A DNA stretch of 64,000 nucleotides from Gammaproteobacteria bacterium. GTDB lineage: Bacteria; Pseudomonadota; Gammaproteobacteria; Burkholderiales; Burkholderiaceae_B. Numbering within the stretch: position 1 is the stretch's first letter; each line of letters begins with the position of its first letter. This document shows, one piece after another, positions 53,701-62,604 of this stretch. Location of the stretch: the NCBI GenBank assembly GCA_018815245.1, contig JAHIXK010000002.1, forward strand, positions 62,001 through 126,000, written 5' to 3'. A model generated the notes under the pieces. That model was not told where the DNA came from. It was given only the letters and a program-made list of their open reading frames with translations, and searched no databases. A program made the translations under genes and the position numbers.

Positions 53701-53722
53701 GGTAGCCAAGTACATTCAATTC
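53701..53722 (+). repeat. Direct repeat copy 3 (short, about 22 bp)
   Basis: GGTAGCCAAGTACATTCAATTC differs at one base in the last 20 from copy 2 (51521-51540). It also shows CTTGG-TAG-CCAAG (53698-53710), a small dyad. It is only 11 bases after the stop of hipA of module 2 and marks the right border of the accessory region. The longer upstream parts of copies 1 and 2 are not recognisable here. Confidence 0.65.
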
Positions 53723-53872
53723 CGCTTTTGTGAACGTTACAGCGCTGCTCTTATTTCCCGGAAGTGTCGCCCTTTTTACATTACCGGCATTCTCTGTGTC
53801 ACAAACACATCTGAATTGCACCCCCGCTTGGTACCAGAAAACCACCATTAAAATTTCTGCGGGGCTTGCCTG

Positions 53873-56077
53873 ATGAAAACAAGAAAAATTCTGGCCATTG
53901 GCGTTTTGGCACTTTTGGCAGCGTGCAACGCCACGGAAGAAACAGCCGTCAGCGGCAACAGCACTGCAGCCCAGCCGGTTAACTCTTCGGAGGCCGTGCA
54001 GTTGTCGCAGTTTTCCATTGCGAATGGCTGCTTCGGTTTGCAATCGGCTTTCAGCCGCCAGTTTGTGCAACCCGCTTCTGCACGCTATGCAGCCGGCCCC
54101 GCCACATCGGCTGAAAGTTTCACCATGCGCCCCACCGAATTGGGCAACTACCTGATTTACGGCAGTGACCGGCAAATGGTCACCGTTCAAGGCGACATCA
54201 TCGTGGCCAGCGCAGAACCCACCGATGCCGGTGTGTGGAACGCAAGCTTTGACAAGCAAGGCAAACTGTTTGGCTTCACCGATTCCGCAGGCCGCCTGCT
54301 GGCGCTGGATGAAAACAGCGGCCTGGTGCTTGCCACCGCCAGCAACGAACGCACCCAATTCCGATTAATACCCGACAGCGATTGCACCCCCTACCCCGAA
54401 ATGCCCACCGGCATGGAAGGCACACCGTACACCGGGCGTGGCGAAACCCAACCCATCATCGGCTTTGCCGACACCCACACGCACATGGGCATGTCCAGCG
54501 AAATGTCGCTGGCTGGCGATGTCGGCCCCTCGGCCGGTGGCGTGCTGTATGGTGAAGTGGTTCACCGCTTCGGCATTCCCCATGCCTTGGACAACTGTGA
54601 AGCATTTCATGGCCCCAATGGCATTCGCGATGCAAACAACATTCTGGAAACCAACCCCACGGGCACCCATCAAACACAAGGGTGGCCCACCTTTGTGGAC
54701 TGGCCACGCCGCAACTTCCTGACCCACCAGGTGATGTACCACGCGTGGGTTGAGCGCGCCTGGCGTGCCGGTTTGCGCGTGATGGTGAACCACGGCACCA
54801 ACATTGCGTCGCTGTGCCGCGTCGGCCAAACCTACGCAGGCAAGCCTGAAGCCGACTGCGATGACATGAGCGTGGCTACCAAACAGGTGGAATACCTGTA
54901 CGACGTACAAGACTACATTGACGCGCAATTCGGCGGCCCCGGCAAGGGCTGGTACCGAATCGTCAAGTCGCCGGCCGAGGCGCGCCAAGTGGCCAACGAC
55001 GGCAAACTTGCAGTTGTGCTGGGCATTGAAGTGGCGCAGGTGTTCAACTGCGGCGTGACCTTCTTGCCAGATGGCAGTGAGGTGCGCAAATGCGACCAAA
55101 CCCAGATTGACCAGGAAATCGAAAAACTGTGGGCACTTGGCGCACGCCACGTGTACCCCTTCCACGACATTGACAGCTCCTTGGGCGGTGCCGGTATTTT
55201 CAGTGGCGACGTGATCAACTTCCTGAACTTTCTGGACACCGGTGCATTCTGGAAAACCACCGAATGCCGCGAATTTCCCGCCAACGAACCCTCGGTTCGC
55301 GAGCCCGGCACCAACATGACAACGGCCGTCCCGGGTAGCAGCAGCAATGCTTTGAGCAAAATGCTGCTGGAAGCGGTGGGCGGCATCACGCCACTGTACC
55401 CCGATGGCAAACGCTGCAACGCGCGCACTGTGACTGACCTGGGCCAGTACGCGCTCAAAGCCCTGATGCAAAAAGGTTTTGTGATCGACATTGATCATGC
55501 TGCTTACCACAGCAAAGACCTGATGCTGGACCTGGCCGAAACCATGAACCCGCCCTACCCGATGGCATCGTCACACGACGCACACGGTGGCTTGACCAGC
55601 GACCAGGCCATTCGTATGTTAAAAAGTGGTGGCGTTATTTACCCGTACAAGGGCAACGGCATCAAGCATGTGGAATTTCTTGAAAAGCTGAAATTCTGGC
55701 GCAACAAGGCTGGAGTCAACGACAAACTGTTGGGTCTGGGCTACGGGGCAGACGCCAACGGCTTCGGTGGACACCCCGGCCCACGCGGCGGCAACAGCGA
55801 ACCTGTGACATATCCATTCACCCTGTTCAGGGGCGACGACTGGGGCGCGCGCTACCAATCGCTTCCACCCATGAAAGTGAACATGCTGACCATTCCGGAA
55901 AGCGGCAAGTTCTGGCACATCGACGAAGTGGGCATGGCCCATTACGGCCTGGTGGCCGACTTTGTTGAAGAAGTTCGGCTGGAAGGCGGCGGTGAAGCAC
56001 TGGATGCCCTGTACAACAGTGCTGAAGCCTACGTGCAAATGTGGGAAAACGTGTACTACCGCAACAACCCGAAATGA
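53873..56077 (+). CDS. Membrane-dipeptidase/amidohydrolase-like lipoprotein
   Basis: Predicted lipoprotein of 734 residues (MKTRKILAIGVLALLAAC, lipobox LAAC). Residues about 45-170 look like a beta-trefoil-like module (GNYLIYGSDRQMVTVQGDIIVAS). The catalytic part starts with GFADTHTHMGMS (HxH metal site), later MVNHGTNIASLC, AVVLGIEVAQVFNC, HVYPFHDIDSSLGG, FVIDIDHAAYHSKDLM and SSHDAHGG, the order seen in peptidase M19/amidohydrolase enzymes. The substrate is unknown. Its last bases overlap the next gene by ATGA, so a membrane partner is likely. It is far longer than classical renal-dipeptidase homologs (about 330-400). Confidence 0.8.
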   Translation: MKTRKILAIGVLALLAACNATEETAVSGNSTAAQPVNSSEAVQLSQFSIANGCFGLQSAFSRQFVQPASARYAAGPATSAESFTMRPTELGNYLIYGSDRQMVTVQGDIIVASAEPTDAGVWNASFDKQGKLFGFTDSAGRLLALDENSGLVLATASNERTQFRLIPDSDCTPYPEMPTGMEGTPYTGRGETQPIIGFADTHTHMGMSSEMSLAGDVGPSAGGVLYGEVVHRFGIPHALDNCEAFHGPNGIRDANNILETNPTGTHQTQGWPTFVDWPRRNFLTHQVMYHAWVERAWRAGLRVMVNHGTNIASLCRVGQTYAGKPEADCDDMSVATKQVEYLYDVQDYIDAQFGGPGKGWYRIVKSPAEARQVANDGKLAVVLGIEVAQVFNCGVTFLPDGSEVRKCDQTQIDQEIEKLWALGARHVYPFHDIDSSLGGAGIFSGDVINFLNFLDTGAFWKTTECREFPANEPSVREPGTNMTTAVPGSSSNALSKMLLEAVGGITPLYPDGKRCNARTVTDLGQYALKALMQKGFVIDIDHAAYHSKDLMLDLAETMNPPYPMASSHDAHGGLTSDQAIRMLKSGGVIYPYKGNGIKHVEFLEKLKFWRNKAGVNDKLLGLGYGADANGFGGHPGPRGGNSEPVTYPFTLFRGDDWGARYQSLPPMKVNMLTIPESGKFWHIDEVGMAHYGLVADFVEEVRLEGGGEALDALYNSAEAYVQMWENVYYRNNPK

Positions 56078-57498
56078 AATGTGTACCAACAGGTGCAGGG
56101 CTGCTGATGGCAGCGCCTGCATCGGCATGGGCGCATGCATTCGGTGAACCGGTGCAATTGCCCATGCCTTACGGGCTGTACATTCTGGGCTCGGTTGCGG
56201 CACTGGTGCTGTCATTTCTTTTGCTGGCCCTTGCAGGGCGATATTCTACGCACCTGCGTGCGCATGGCCAGCTGCCCTTTCCTGCATGGCCCAATGCGTG
56301 GGTAAATAGCGCCCGCGCAAGCGGCTCACTGCTTTGCCTGGGCGCACTGGTGTTTTGTATTGTTACCGGCCTGCTGGGCAGCAACGACAGCCACCGCAAT
56401 TTCAACATGACCTTTTTCTGGATCGTGTTCATTCTTGGTGGGGCTTACAGCGCCATGCTGATTGGCGATTGGTACAAGCACCAACACCCCTGGCGTTTTC
56501 TGTTGCCAAAAAACTGGGCAGGACTGTTCAGCTACCCACGCTGGCTGGGGCATTGGCCTGCGCTGCTTCAACTTGCTGCGCTGGTTTCAATTGAATTGTT
56601 TTTTCACAGTTCGCCGCGCAAGCTTGCTTTGCTGTTGATCGCACTGGGTGCATTGAATCTGGGTGGCATGGTGTTGTGGGGTACGCGGCGCTGGCTGCAG
56701 CGCGGCGAACCATTTGCGGTGTTGTTTCGAATTTTCGCGGCTTGCGCGCCACTGCGCAGAATAGCCTGCACCGATGGTCGCCACCGCTGGCGCGTCAGCC
56801 TGCCGTTTTCAGACCTGCGCCACCTGCGGCTGTGGCACCCGGCACAATGCATGTTCGTGCTGTTTTTGCTGTCGTCCACCGCCTTCGATGGCCTTCGCGA
56901 AACGCAGTTGTATTTCAATCTTTTCTGGCAAGACCCGTTCGGCATTTTAACCAGCGCCTTCGGACAACACCCCTTGAAAATTTATCCGCAGGTGCGCCCA
57001 TTTTTTGTGGCCTGGGAAATCGTGCTGCTGATCATCTCGCCACTGTTTTATCTGCTGTTGTTCATGGCGTTTCTGGCACTGGGGCGTTGCATCACCGGCG
57101 GCGGGCAAACCATGGGGCTGTTGATGCGCCGCTACTTGCCAAGCCTGGTGCCAATTGCCGTGGTTTACCACCTGACCCACTACTACACACTGCTGTTTAG
57201 CCAGGGCCTAAAAATTCGTGGGCTTGTGTCCGACCCCTTCGGCTGGGGATGGAATGTGTTTGGCACTGCAATCACAGGAAGACTGCCCTGGTTGCCCGAC
57301 ATGGCCAACATCTGGAGCAGCCAGGTCATTCTGATTTTGATTGGTCACATTGCTGCCGTGTGGCTTGCCCATCAAGAGGCGTTGAAACTTGAATGCACCA
57401 CCGGGCGCGCCACACTAAGCCAGCTGCCCATGCTGGTGTTGATGGTGGTGTTCACCAGCGTGGGGCTGTGGGTGCTTGCGCAACCACTGCAAGGCTGA
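56074..57498 (+). CDS. Polytopic membrane protein of unknown function
   Basis: Membrane protein of 474 residues, about nine to ten hydrophobic helices. The N-terminal AHAFGEPVQLPMPYGLYILGSVAALVLSFLLLALAG pattern resembles proteins sometimes annotated as fenitrothion hydrolase-like membrane proteins; I am not sure and do not infer the function. Some long helices: LCLGALVFCIVTGLLG, MTFFWIVFILGGAYSAMLIG, PFFVAWEIVLLIISPLFYLLLFMAFLALG, VILILIGHIAAVWLA. ATG 56074 overlaps the preceding stop (ATGA), arguing that it works with the M19-like lipoprotein. It ends 8 bases before the convergent peroxiredoxin gene. Confidence 0.75.
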   Translation: MKCVPTGAGLLMAAPASAWAHAFGEPVQLPMPYGLYILGSVAALVLSFLLLALAGRYSTHLRAHGQLPFPAWPNAWVNSARASGSLLCLGALVFCIVTGLLGSNDSHRNFNMTFFWIVFILGGAYSAMLIGDWYKHQHPWRFLLPKNWAGLFSYPRWLGHWPALLQLAALVSIELFFHSSPRKLALLLIALGALNLGGMVLWGTRRWLQRGEPFAVLFRIFAACAPLRRIACTDGRHRWRVSLPFSDLRHLRLWHPAQCMFVLFLLSSTAFDGLRETQLYFNLFWQDPFGILTSAFGQHPLKIYPQVRPFFVAWEIVLLIISPLFYLLLFMAFLALGRCITGGGQTMGLLMRRYLPSLVPIAVVYHLTHYYTLLFSQGLKIRGLVSDPFGWGWNVFGTAITGRLPWLPDMANIWSSQVILILIGHIAAVWLAHQEALKLECTTGRATLSQLPMLVLMVVFTSVGLWVLAQPLQG

Positions 57499-57506
57499 CA
57501 GAAATA

Positions 57507-58160
57507 TCAACCCGGCATTTTGGTGGTGCGCAGGTACGGCAGTTTGATGTCAATGTCGCCATACTTGGCTTTGGCTTGCTCGTCGTTCAGTGACAAAGCC
57601 ACAATCACATCTTCGCCCGGGGTCCAGTTGGCCGGGGTGGCTATCGGTTTTCCCCAGGTGGCTTGCAACGCATCCAGCGCACGCAACACCTCGGCAAAAT
57701 TGCGGCCAATTGTCATCGGATAGGTCATGGACAACTGCATTTTCTTGTCGGGGCTGAAAATAAAAACCACGCGAACGCTTGCGGAATCTGCAGCAGTTCG
57801 ACCATCGGGCAGGTAAGCATTGGCGGGCAGCATGTTCAGCGCCTTGGACACCTCAAGCGATTTGTCTGCGATGATCGGGAAGGATGCTTTTGCACCTGAA
57901 AACTTCTCGATGTCGCCCTTCCACTTTTCGTGTTCCTCAACACCGTCCACGGACAAACCAATCACTTTCGCGCCACGCTTTTTCCATTCCTCGCTCAGCT
58001 TGGCCACAGCGCCAAATTCAGTCGTGCACACGGGTGTGAAATCTTTGGGGTGACTGAACAAAATGGTCCAGTTATCACCAATGAAGTCGTGCAACATGAA
58101 ATTGCCTTGATCCGTTTCCAGATTCAAATTAGGTACCACGTCATTAATTCTCAAACCCAT
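57507..58160 (-). CDS. Peroxiredoxin (1-Cys/Prx6 type)
   Basis: Cytoplasmic peroxidase of 217 residues. The peroxidatic cysteine is in LFSHPKDFTPVCTTEFGAVAKL (PVCTTE), at about residue 45. VIGLSVDGVEEHEKWKGDI and the later YPMTIGRNFAEVLRALDALQ and PANWTPGEDVIVAL segments are typical of the Prx6 (AhpC-like 1-Cys) subfamily of this length. There is no second conserved cysteine to resolve it, so a small thiol donor is likely. It is alone on its strand, downstream of an LTA-synthase-like gene by 30 bases. Confidence 0.94.
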   Translation of the reverse strand: MGLRINDVVPNLNLETDQGNFMLHDFIGDNWTILFSHPKDFTPVCTTEFGAVAKLSEEWKKRGAKVIGLSVDGVEEHEKWKGDIEKFSGAKASFPIIADKSLEVSKALNMLPANAYLPDGRTAADSASVRVVFIFSPDKKMQLSMTYPMTIGRNFAEVLRALDALQATWGKPIATPANWTPGEDVIVALSLNDEQAKAKYGDIDIKLPYLRTTKMPG

Positions 58161-58190
58161 TTCGCGCTCCTTTCAAAGTGGTGACAGGGA

Positions 58191-59873
58191 CTAGCCACCA
58201 AAGCCAGTCAACAGTGCATCAGTAAGTTGATGCAACCCCCCCAAGGGTACTCGCTTCTTCGGAGTCAATCCATCCGAAAAGCCCATTGCACGAAAACGAT
58301 CAAGCAGGCGATTGTCTTTGGACACAATGAATACAGGGACGTCCCAGGGTGTGGGCTCACGCGACACGCTACCCGTGGGTTGGTGATCGCCGATCATGAC
58401 ATACACGGTTTCGCGCGGCTCGGGCTGCATGAAATACCCGGCCAGCCAGGTATTGGTGTAGTTGATGGTGCGCAAATAATCGGGCTTCATGTATTCCCAA
58501 TTCACGGGCTCAGCCTGCGCACGCGCAGCAGCCTGGGCGTCAAAAGGTTGAGGCCCCAACAGCTTGCGCCAATCGGGCTGGTAAGGCGGTACCTGGTGAA
58601 ACGGAAAATGACTTGATATGGTCGGAAAAAATGTAAACCTGGGCTTGGCAGACGCATCCCGTGGATAAAGTTGGTCAACGCGTGCGGCAGCGTATTGGTC
58701 CGGAATTTTCCAGAAACCAAACGCCGGGCCTTCATAACCCAGGGCTGGGCCATTGATGTATTTGTCAAAGCTGTAATACTCGCGCTCCACCCACTCCCAG
58801 CCAACCGAATGGTACAAGCCAAAGGTTTCATAACCGTCGCGCTCGAACACATCCAGCAGGGTGGGCCGCGTGGTGGTCAACAACACATCATGTTTGCGGG
58901 AATCTTTCAGATCAATACCCGACAACACCGACAAATGCGCCAAATCGCTTGCGCCGCCGATGGTCGGCGACACATAGAAGGCGGACACCACTTTGCGTCC
59001 ACTTGCCAAAATTGCCTTCTCAAGTTCAGCGCGTGTTTGTGCCACGGCGCGTGATGAATCGGGCTGATCATACAACACCGCGCCGTAGGTTTCGAGAAAT
59101 ATCATGTTGACATCGCGGTGGTTCAAGCCACCCAGCAATTCACTTGCCGGCCTGGCCAGCGCGTCATCCACCACTGTTGCTGGCGGCAGCAACCGTGCCG
59201 CGCGCTCGGGTACCAGAATATCGCGAAGCTTCATCGCTTCTTTCCAGTACACGGGCACCACTGCTTTTGACACAAAAGTCGGCTTGTCAGGGTCTTCGGA
59301 ATAATTCACCACCACCACTGCACCCAGCAACAACAAACCACTCCACCACCATGTGGTTCTGGCGGGCCGCTGTACTGCACCCGCCACCACGCGCATGGCA
59401 ATTACCAGCAGTTGGTGATACGCCCACAACACTGCAACGGCCAACAGCCCAACCAATACAGTCAGCCACACCGGCAAACCCTGCACCGTCACCCACAGGA
59501 ACCGTGGCAATTCGGGCAGATCCCAATACAGGTTGACAGGGCGCCCCAACAAATTGGGCACCACCACATCAGCGTAATGACCGATGGCCAGCAACAGGTA
59601 CGCTGCGGAAAAAACGCCCAAAACCCGCAACGAAGGTTTGCCAAACAAGGCCGACCAGGCCGACAACACCATCAGCAAACACACAAATTCTGGCGAAATG
59701 CCTGCGTCGGGCAATACATACACGGTGGGCCAGATCGCTGAAAAACACAGCGTGGAGTTCAAAAAAAGCAGGGCCAGCGTCATGCGTGCGGCAAACTGCC
59801 ACCCCGAAATTTTCGGGCGCTGGCTGGCAATCAATTTTCCGCTGCGGGGCAGCGCGATATCCGATGAACTCAT
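58191..59873 (-). CDS. LTA-synthase-like membrane sulfatase-fold enzyme
   Basis: Inner-membrane protein of 560 residues with five hydrophobic segments in the first 200 residues and a periplasmic alkaline-phosphatase/sulfatase-fold domain. It fits the LTA synthase/OpgB group: NMIFLETYGAVLYD, then SAFYVSPTIGGASDLAHLSVLSG where the Thr is the likely nucleophile, SVGWEWVEREYYSFDKY and MIGDHQPTGS (metal-binding DH). These enzymes transfer phosphoglycerol or phosphoethanolamine from lipids to glycans. ATG 59873 is chosen; the longer frame to 60020 overlaps the preceding gene. It is 32 bases downstream of a glucan synthase, so the two probably work on one envelope polysaccharide. Confidence 0.85.
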   Translation of the reverse strand: MSSSDIALPRSGKLIASQRPKISGWQFAARMTLALLFLNSTLCFSAIWPTVYVLPDAGISPEFVCLLMVLSAWSALFGKPSLRVLGVFSAAYLLLAIGHYADVVVPNLLGRPVNLYWDLPELPRFLWVTVQGLPVWLTVLVGLLAVAVLWAYHQLLVIAMRVVAGAVQRPARTTWWWSGLLLLGAVVVVNYSEDPDKPTFVSKAVVPVYWKEAMKLRDILVPERAARLLPPATVVDDALARPASELLGGLNHRDVNMIFLETYGAVLYDQPDSSRAVAQTRAELEKAILASGRKVVSAFYVSPTIGGASDLAHLSVLSGIDLKDSRKHDVLLTTTRPTLLDVFERDGYETFGLYHSVGWEWVEREYYSFDKYINGPALGYEGPAFGFWKIPDQYAAARVDQLYPRDASAKPRFTFFPTISSHFPFHQVPPYQPDWRKLLGPQPFDAQAAARAQAEPVNWEYMKPDYLRTINYTNTWLAGYFMQPEPRETVYVMIGDHQPTGSVSREPTPWDVPVFIVSKDNRLLDRFRAMGFSDGLTPKKRVPLGGLHQLTDALLTGFGG

Positions 59874-59905
59874 GACCACTTCACACAAAAATAAATCAAT
59901 AAAAA

Positions 59906-62494
59906 TCAGCTTGTTTCTTCCACCCTTTGCAGGATTGGTCGAGCGGGCAGCGCGCTGAGCATGGAAACCACCAAGGCTGCCAAAAACGGCAGGCTTTGTG
60001 ACACCAGCACCACGCACCACGCCAGGTTTTCTTTTGAATCAAAACCCAGTTTCAAATACACCAGCCCAACCAGACACAACAACACAAACGCCAAAATGGA
60101 TTCATCACGGGCCGCAGTCATTGCGCGCAGCAACGGAACGTGGCTTGTCATCTTGGGTGTGCGAATGAACGGTATTTTTCGACCCAAAAACAAACCCGAC
60201 AAAGTGGCCCTGCCAATGGTGTAACTTAAAGAAAGGCCCGCCAGCGTTGCCGCCATGGCTGTTCTGGTGTTCGTTTTGACTTGCCACAAGTACAAGGTAA
60301 ACAGCTTGGCAATCTTGAACACGAAAAACATGATGGGCACCACGCTGATCAACAAGGGGGGCGCATTGTAGGCAACCGGGTCAAACAGCATCAACGCCGA
60401 CCACGCAACGGCCAACACGGTGAACATCAGGTTGAAGCCATCGGCAATCCAGGGCAACCAGCCCGAAAAGAAGTGATACCGCTGGCCCGGATTCAAATTG
60501 TTTTTCCTGAAACCCAACAAATGGCCAGCATGCTCGCGCAAAATTTGCATGGCCCCGTAAGCCCAACGGTAACGCTGTTTTTTGTAGTCCGTGAATGTAT
60601 CGGGGATCAAACCTTTGCCATAACTGTGGTCGATGTAAACCGCTTCATGCCCGTGCTCAAAAATTCGCAGGCCCAACTCCGTGTCTTCGGTGATGGTGTT
60701 CAAGCCCCAACGCCCGACATCCTCCAGCACGGAACGCCTGACCATGGTCATCGTGCCGTGCTGGATAATGGCGTTGCGCTCGTTGCGGGTCACCATGCCC
60801 AAGTGAAAGAAGCCTTTGTATTCTGCATGGCACAGGGCCTTGAACGCATTTTCTTCACCATCCCGATAATCTTGCGGTGCCTGCACAATGGCTATTTCAG
60901 GCTTTTCAAACTGTGCTGCCAGGTCGTTCAACCAGTGTGGCAGCACTTTGTAATCGGCATCAATCACTGCAATCACTTCTGCTTTCTCGCAGGTTTGCTC
61001 CAACGCATAATTCAAGGCACCCGCTTTGTACCCGGCCAATGGCTTGACATGAAAAAAACGAAAACGCTCGCCAAGCAACTCGCAATGGGCTTGCACTGGT
61101 CGCCAAGTGGCTTCGTTCGCAGTGTTGTTGTCGACCACAATTACCTCGAAGTTCGGGTAATCCAGGCGAGCCAAGGCATTGAGCGTTTCGACCAGCATTT
61201 CGGGTGGTTCCTCATAAGCAGGAACGTGAACCGACACAAAAGGCTGACACGTGGCGCTCGGCAAACTTTTCCCCACCGACAACAAGCGCCGACGACTTCG
61301 GTACCACATCGCCTCGGCCCATTCATGGGCTTCTGACAACACAATGACAAATACCCCTGCCACCCCCAGCAGCAAAAAGACGGAAATGGCCACCGAGGTC
61401 CAGGTGTGGTACTGCAAGGTGAAATCGTAGATCACGTAGATGATGAGTGAAGACACCACAAACGCATTGAAAATCAAAAATGTTCGACCACTGTGGCGCA
61501 GGGCAGCACTGTCAATCAACAACAAAATGGTCATTAACAAGGCAACAACGATGGATGCGGCAGCCAGAAGTTTCCATTGTGGAATTGCAATAATGGGTTG
61601 CTGTGGCTCAAACTTGGCCGCACGGTCACTGTTGTACACACCCCAATGCCCGCCAACACTGCCCTCGATGTCCGACTTCCAGGGCTGATCGAACGCTTCC
61701 ATCACGTAATACAGAACCCCCTCTTTCTCGGCGCGCTGAATAAAACGCCTGAGAAACTTGGCCTGATTGGCCTGGGAAGCGTCGGCCTGCTTGATCGATC
61801 GACCATGGCTGGGCCAACCCACTTCCGTAATCACAATGGGTTTGTCTGGGAATGTTTGTGCAAGCCGCTGGTAGGTATCCATCGTGAAATCGACCGCTTG
61901 ATCCAGCGCAATCCCTTCCCAGAAAGGCAACAAATGCACCGCCAGGTAATCCACGTGTTCGGCAAGCTCGGGGTTCTTGAGCCAAATGTGCCAAGGTTCC
62001 GCTGTGCTTACCGGAAGATCGGTTTGCGCACGCACCTTGTCCAGATAGGCAATCATTTGTTGTGCACTCAAGTCTTTGCGCAAAATGGTTTCGTTGCCCA
62101 CGACCATGCGGACAATGTTGTGCGGTGGGCTGTGGGCAATCTCGACAAGCCTTGCAAGTTCTTTGTTATTGGCATCCACATCGGCACTTAGCCAGGCACC
62201 CAGGGCCACATTGATGTTGTGCTGTTGGGCAAGGCGGGGAATATCGCCAAACACGCCCGCCACGGTGTAGGTGCGCACTGCCCGGGTTTTGCCCTTCAGC
62301 AAAGCCAGGTCGCGTGTGATGTCATCAACCGTCGGTTCGATGTTGTCAAGCGGACTTTGCCCTGCTTGATAGGGCGAGAATGCAAAACCGGGGATGACTT
62401 TTGTCCAAGGCGGCTCCTGGACAGGCTGGTTGGTGTAACCATAGCTTCCAACAACCAATAAAACAAAAGCAAACAGTACAAAGATAGACGGCAT
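59906..62494 (-). CDS. Glycosyltransferase with GH17-like N-terminal domain (NdvB-like)
   Basis: Membrane glycosyltransferase of 862 residues. After an N-terminal helix comes a GH17-like part (about residues 30-280: MVVGNETILRKDL and ITEVGWPSHGRS carry the catalytic-Glu-type motifs), then helices, then a GT2 domain (about residues 420-650: VSVHVPAYEEPPEMLVETLNAL, VIDADYKV, ITEDTELGLR and QRYRWAYGAMQIL, the QxxRW motif) and C-terminal helices. This architecture matches NdvB of Pseudomonas, which makes beta-glucans, so a periplasmic or cyclic glucan is likely. The downstream LTA-synthase-like enzyme may decorate the product (inference). Confidence 0.88.
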   Translation of the reverse strand: MPSIFVLFAFVLLVVGSYGYTNQPVQEPPWTKVIPGFAFSPYQAGQSPLDNIEPTVDDITRDLALLKGKTRAVRTYTVAGVFGDIPRLAQQHNINVALGAWLSADVDANNKELARLVEIAHSPPHNIVRMVVGNETILRKDLSAQQMIAYLDKVRAQTDLPVSTAEPWHIWLKNPELAEHVDYLAVHLLPFWEGIALDQAVDFTMDTYQRLAQTFPDKPIVITEVGWPSHGRSIKQADASQANQAKFLRRFIQRAEKEGVLYYVMEAFDQPWKSDIEGSVGGHWGVYNSDRAAKFEPQQPIIAIPQWKLLAAASIVVALLMTILLLIDSAALRHSGRTFLIFNAFVVSSLIIYVIYDFTLQYHTWTSVAISVFLLLGVAGVFVIVLSEAHEWAEAMWYRSRRRLLSVGKSLPSATCQPFVSVHVPAYEEPPEMLVETLNALARLDYPNFEVIVVDNNTANEATWRPVQAHCELLGERFRFFHVKPLAGYKAGALNYALEQTCEKAEVIAVIDADYKVLPHWLNDLAAQFEKPEIAIVQAPQDYRDGEENAFKALCHAEYKGFFHLGMVTRNERNAIIQHGTMTMVRRSVLEDVGRWGLNTITEDTELGLRIFEHGHEAVYIDHSYGKGLIPDTFTDYKKQRYRWAYGAMQILREHAGHLLGFRKNNLNPGQRYHFFSGWLPWIADGFNLMFTVLAVAWSALMLFDPVAYNAPPLLISVVPIMFFVFKIAKLFTLYLWQVKTNTRTAMAATLAGLSLSYTIGRATLSGLFLGRKIPFIRTPKMTSHVPLLRAMTAARDESILAFVLLCLVGLVYLKLGFDSKENLAWCVVLVSQSLPFLAALVVSMLSALPARPILQRVEETS

Positions 62495-62604
62495 GGGTGA
62501 AGCTCAAGAAACCAGGTGAAATCCGGAAAACAGATTTACATTGATTATAGGTTCACCTTTAGGTTGCGGTTGGTTTTCTGTATTCGCAGCCAGGCACGTT
62601 CCGG

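Noticed and set aside
48250-53760. Classical tRNA att-site duplication (tRNA 3' end repeated at the far border)
   Set aside because: I looked for the tRNA 3' end (CGAATCTCGCACGACC) near 51430 and 53700 and did not see it; the repeats begin after the CCA.
54365-55510. 381-codon minus-strand frame opposite the M19-like lipoprotein
   Set aside because: Antisense to a gene with catalytic motifs and a signal peptide; rich in His/Val/Ala as expected of the complement of a GC-biased coding frame.
60281-61336. 351-codon plus-strand frame opposite the glucan synthase
   Set aside because: Shadow of the GT2 domain; no start signal and no domain pattern.
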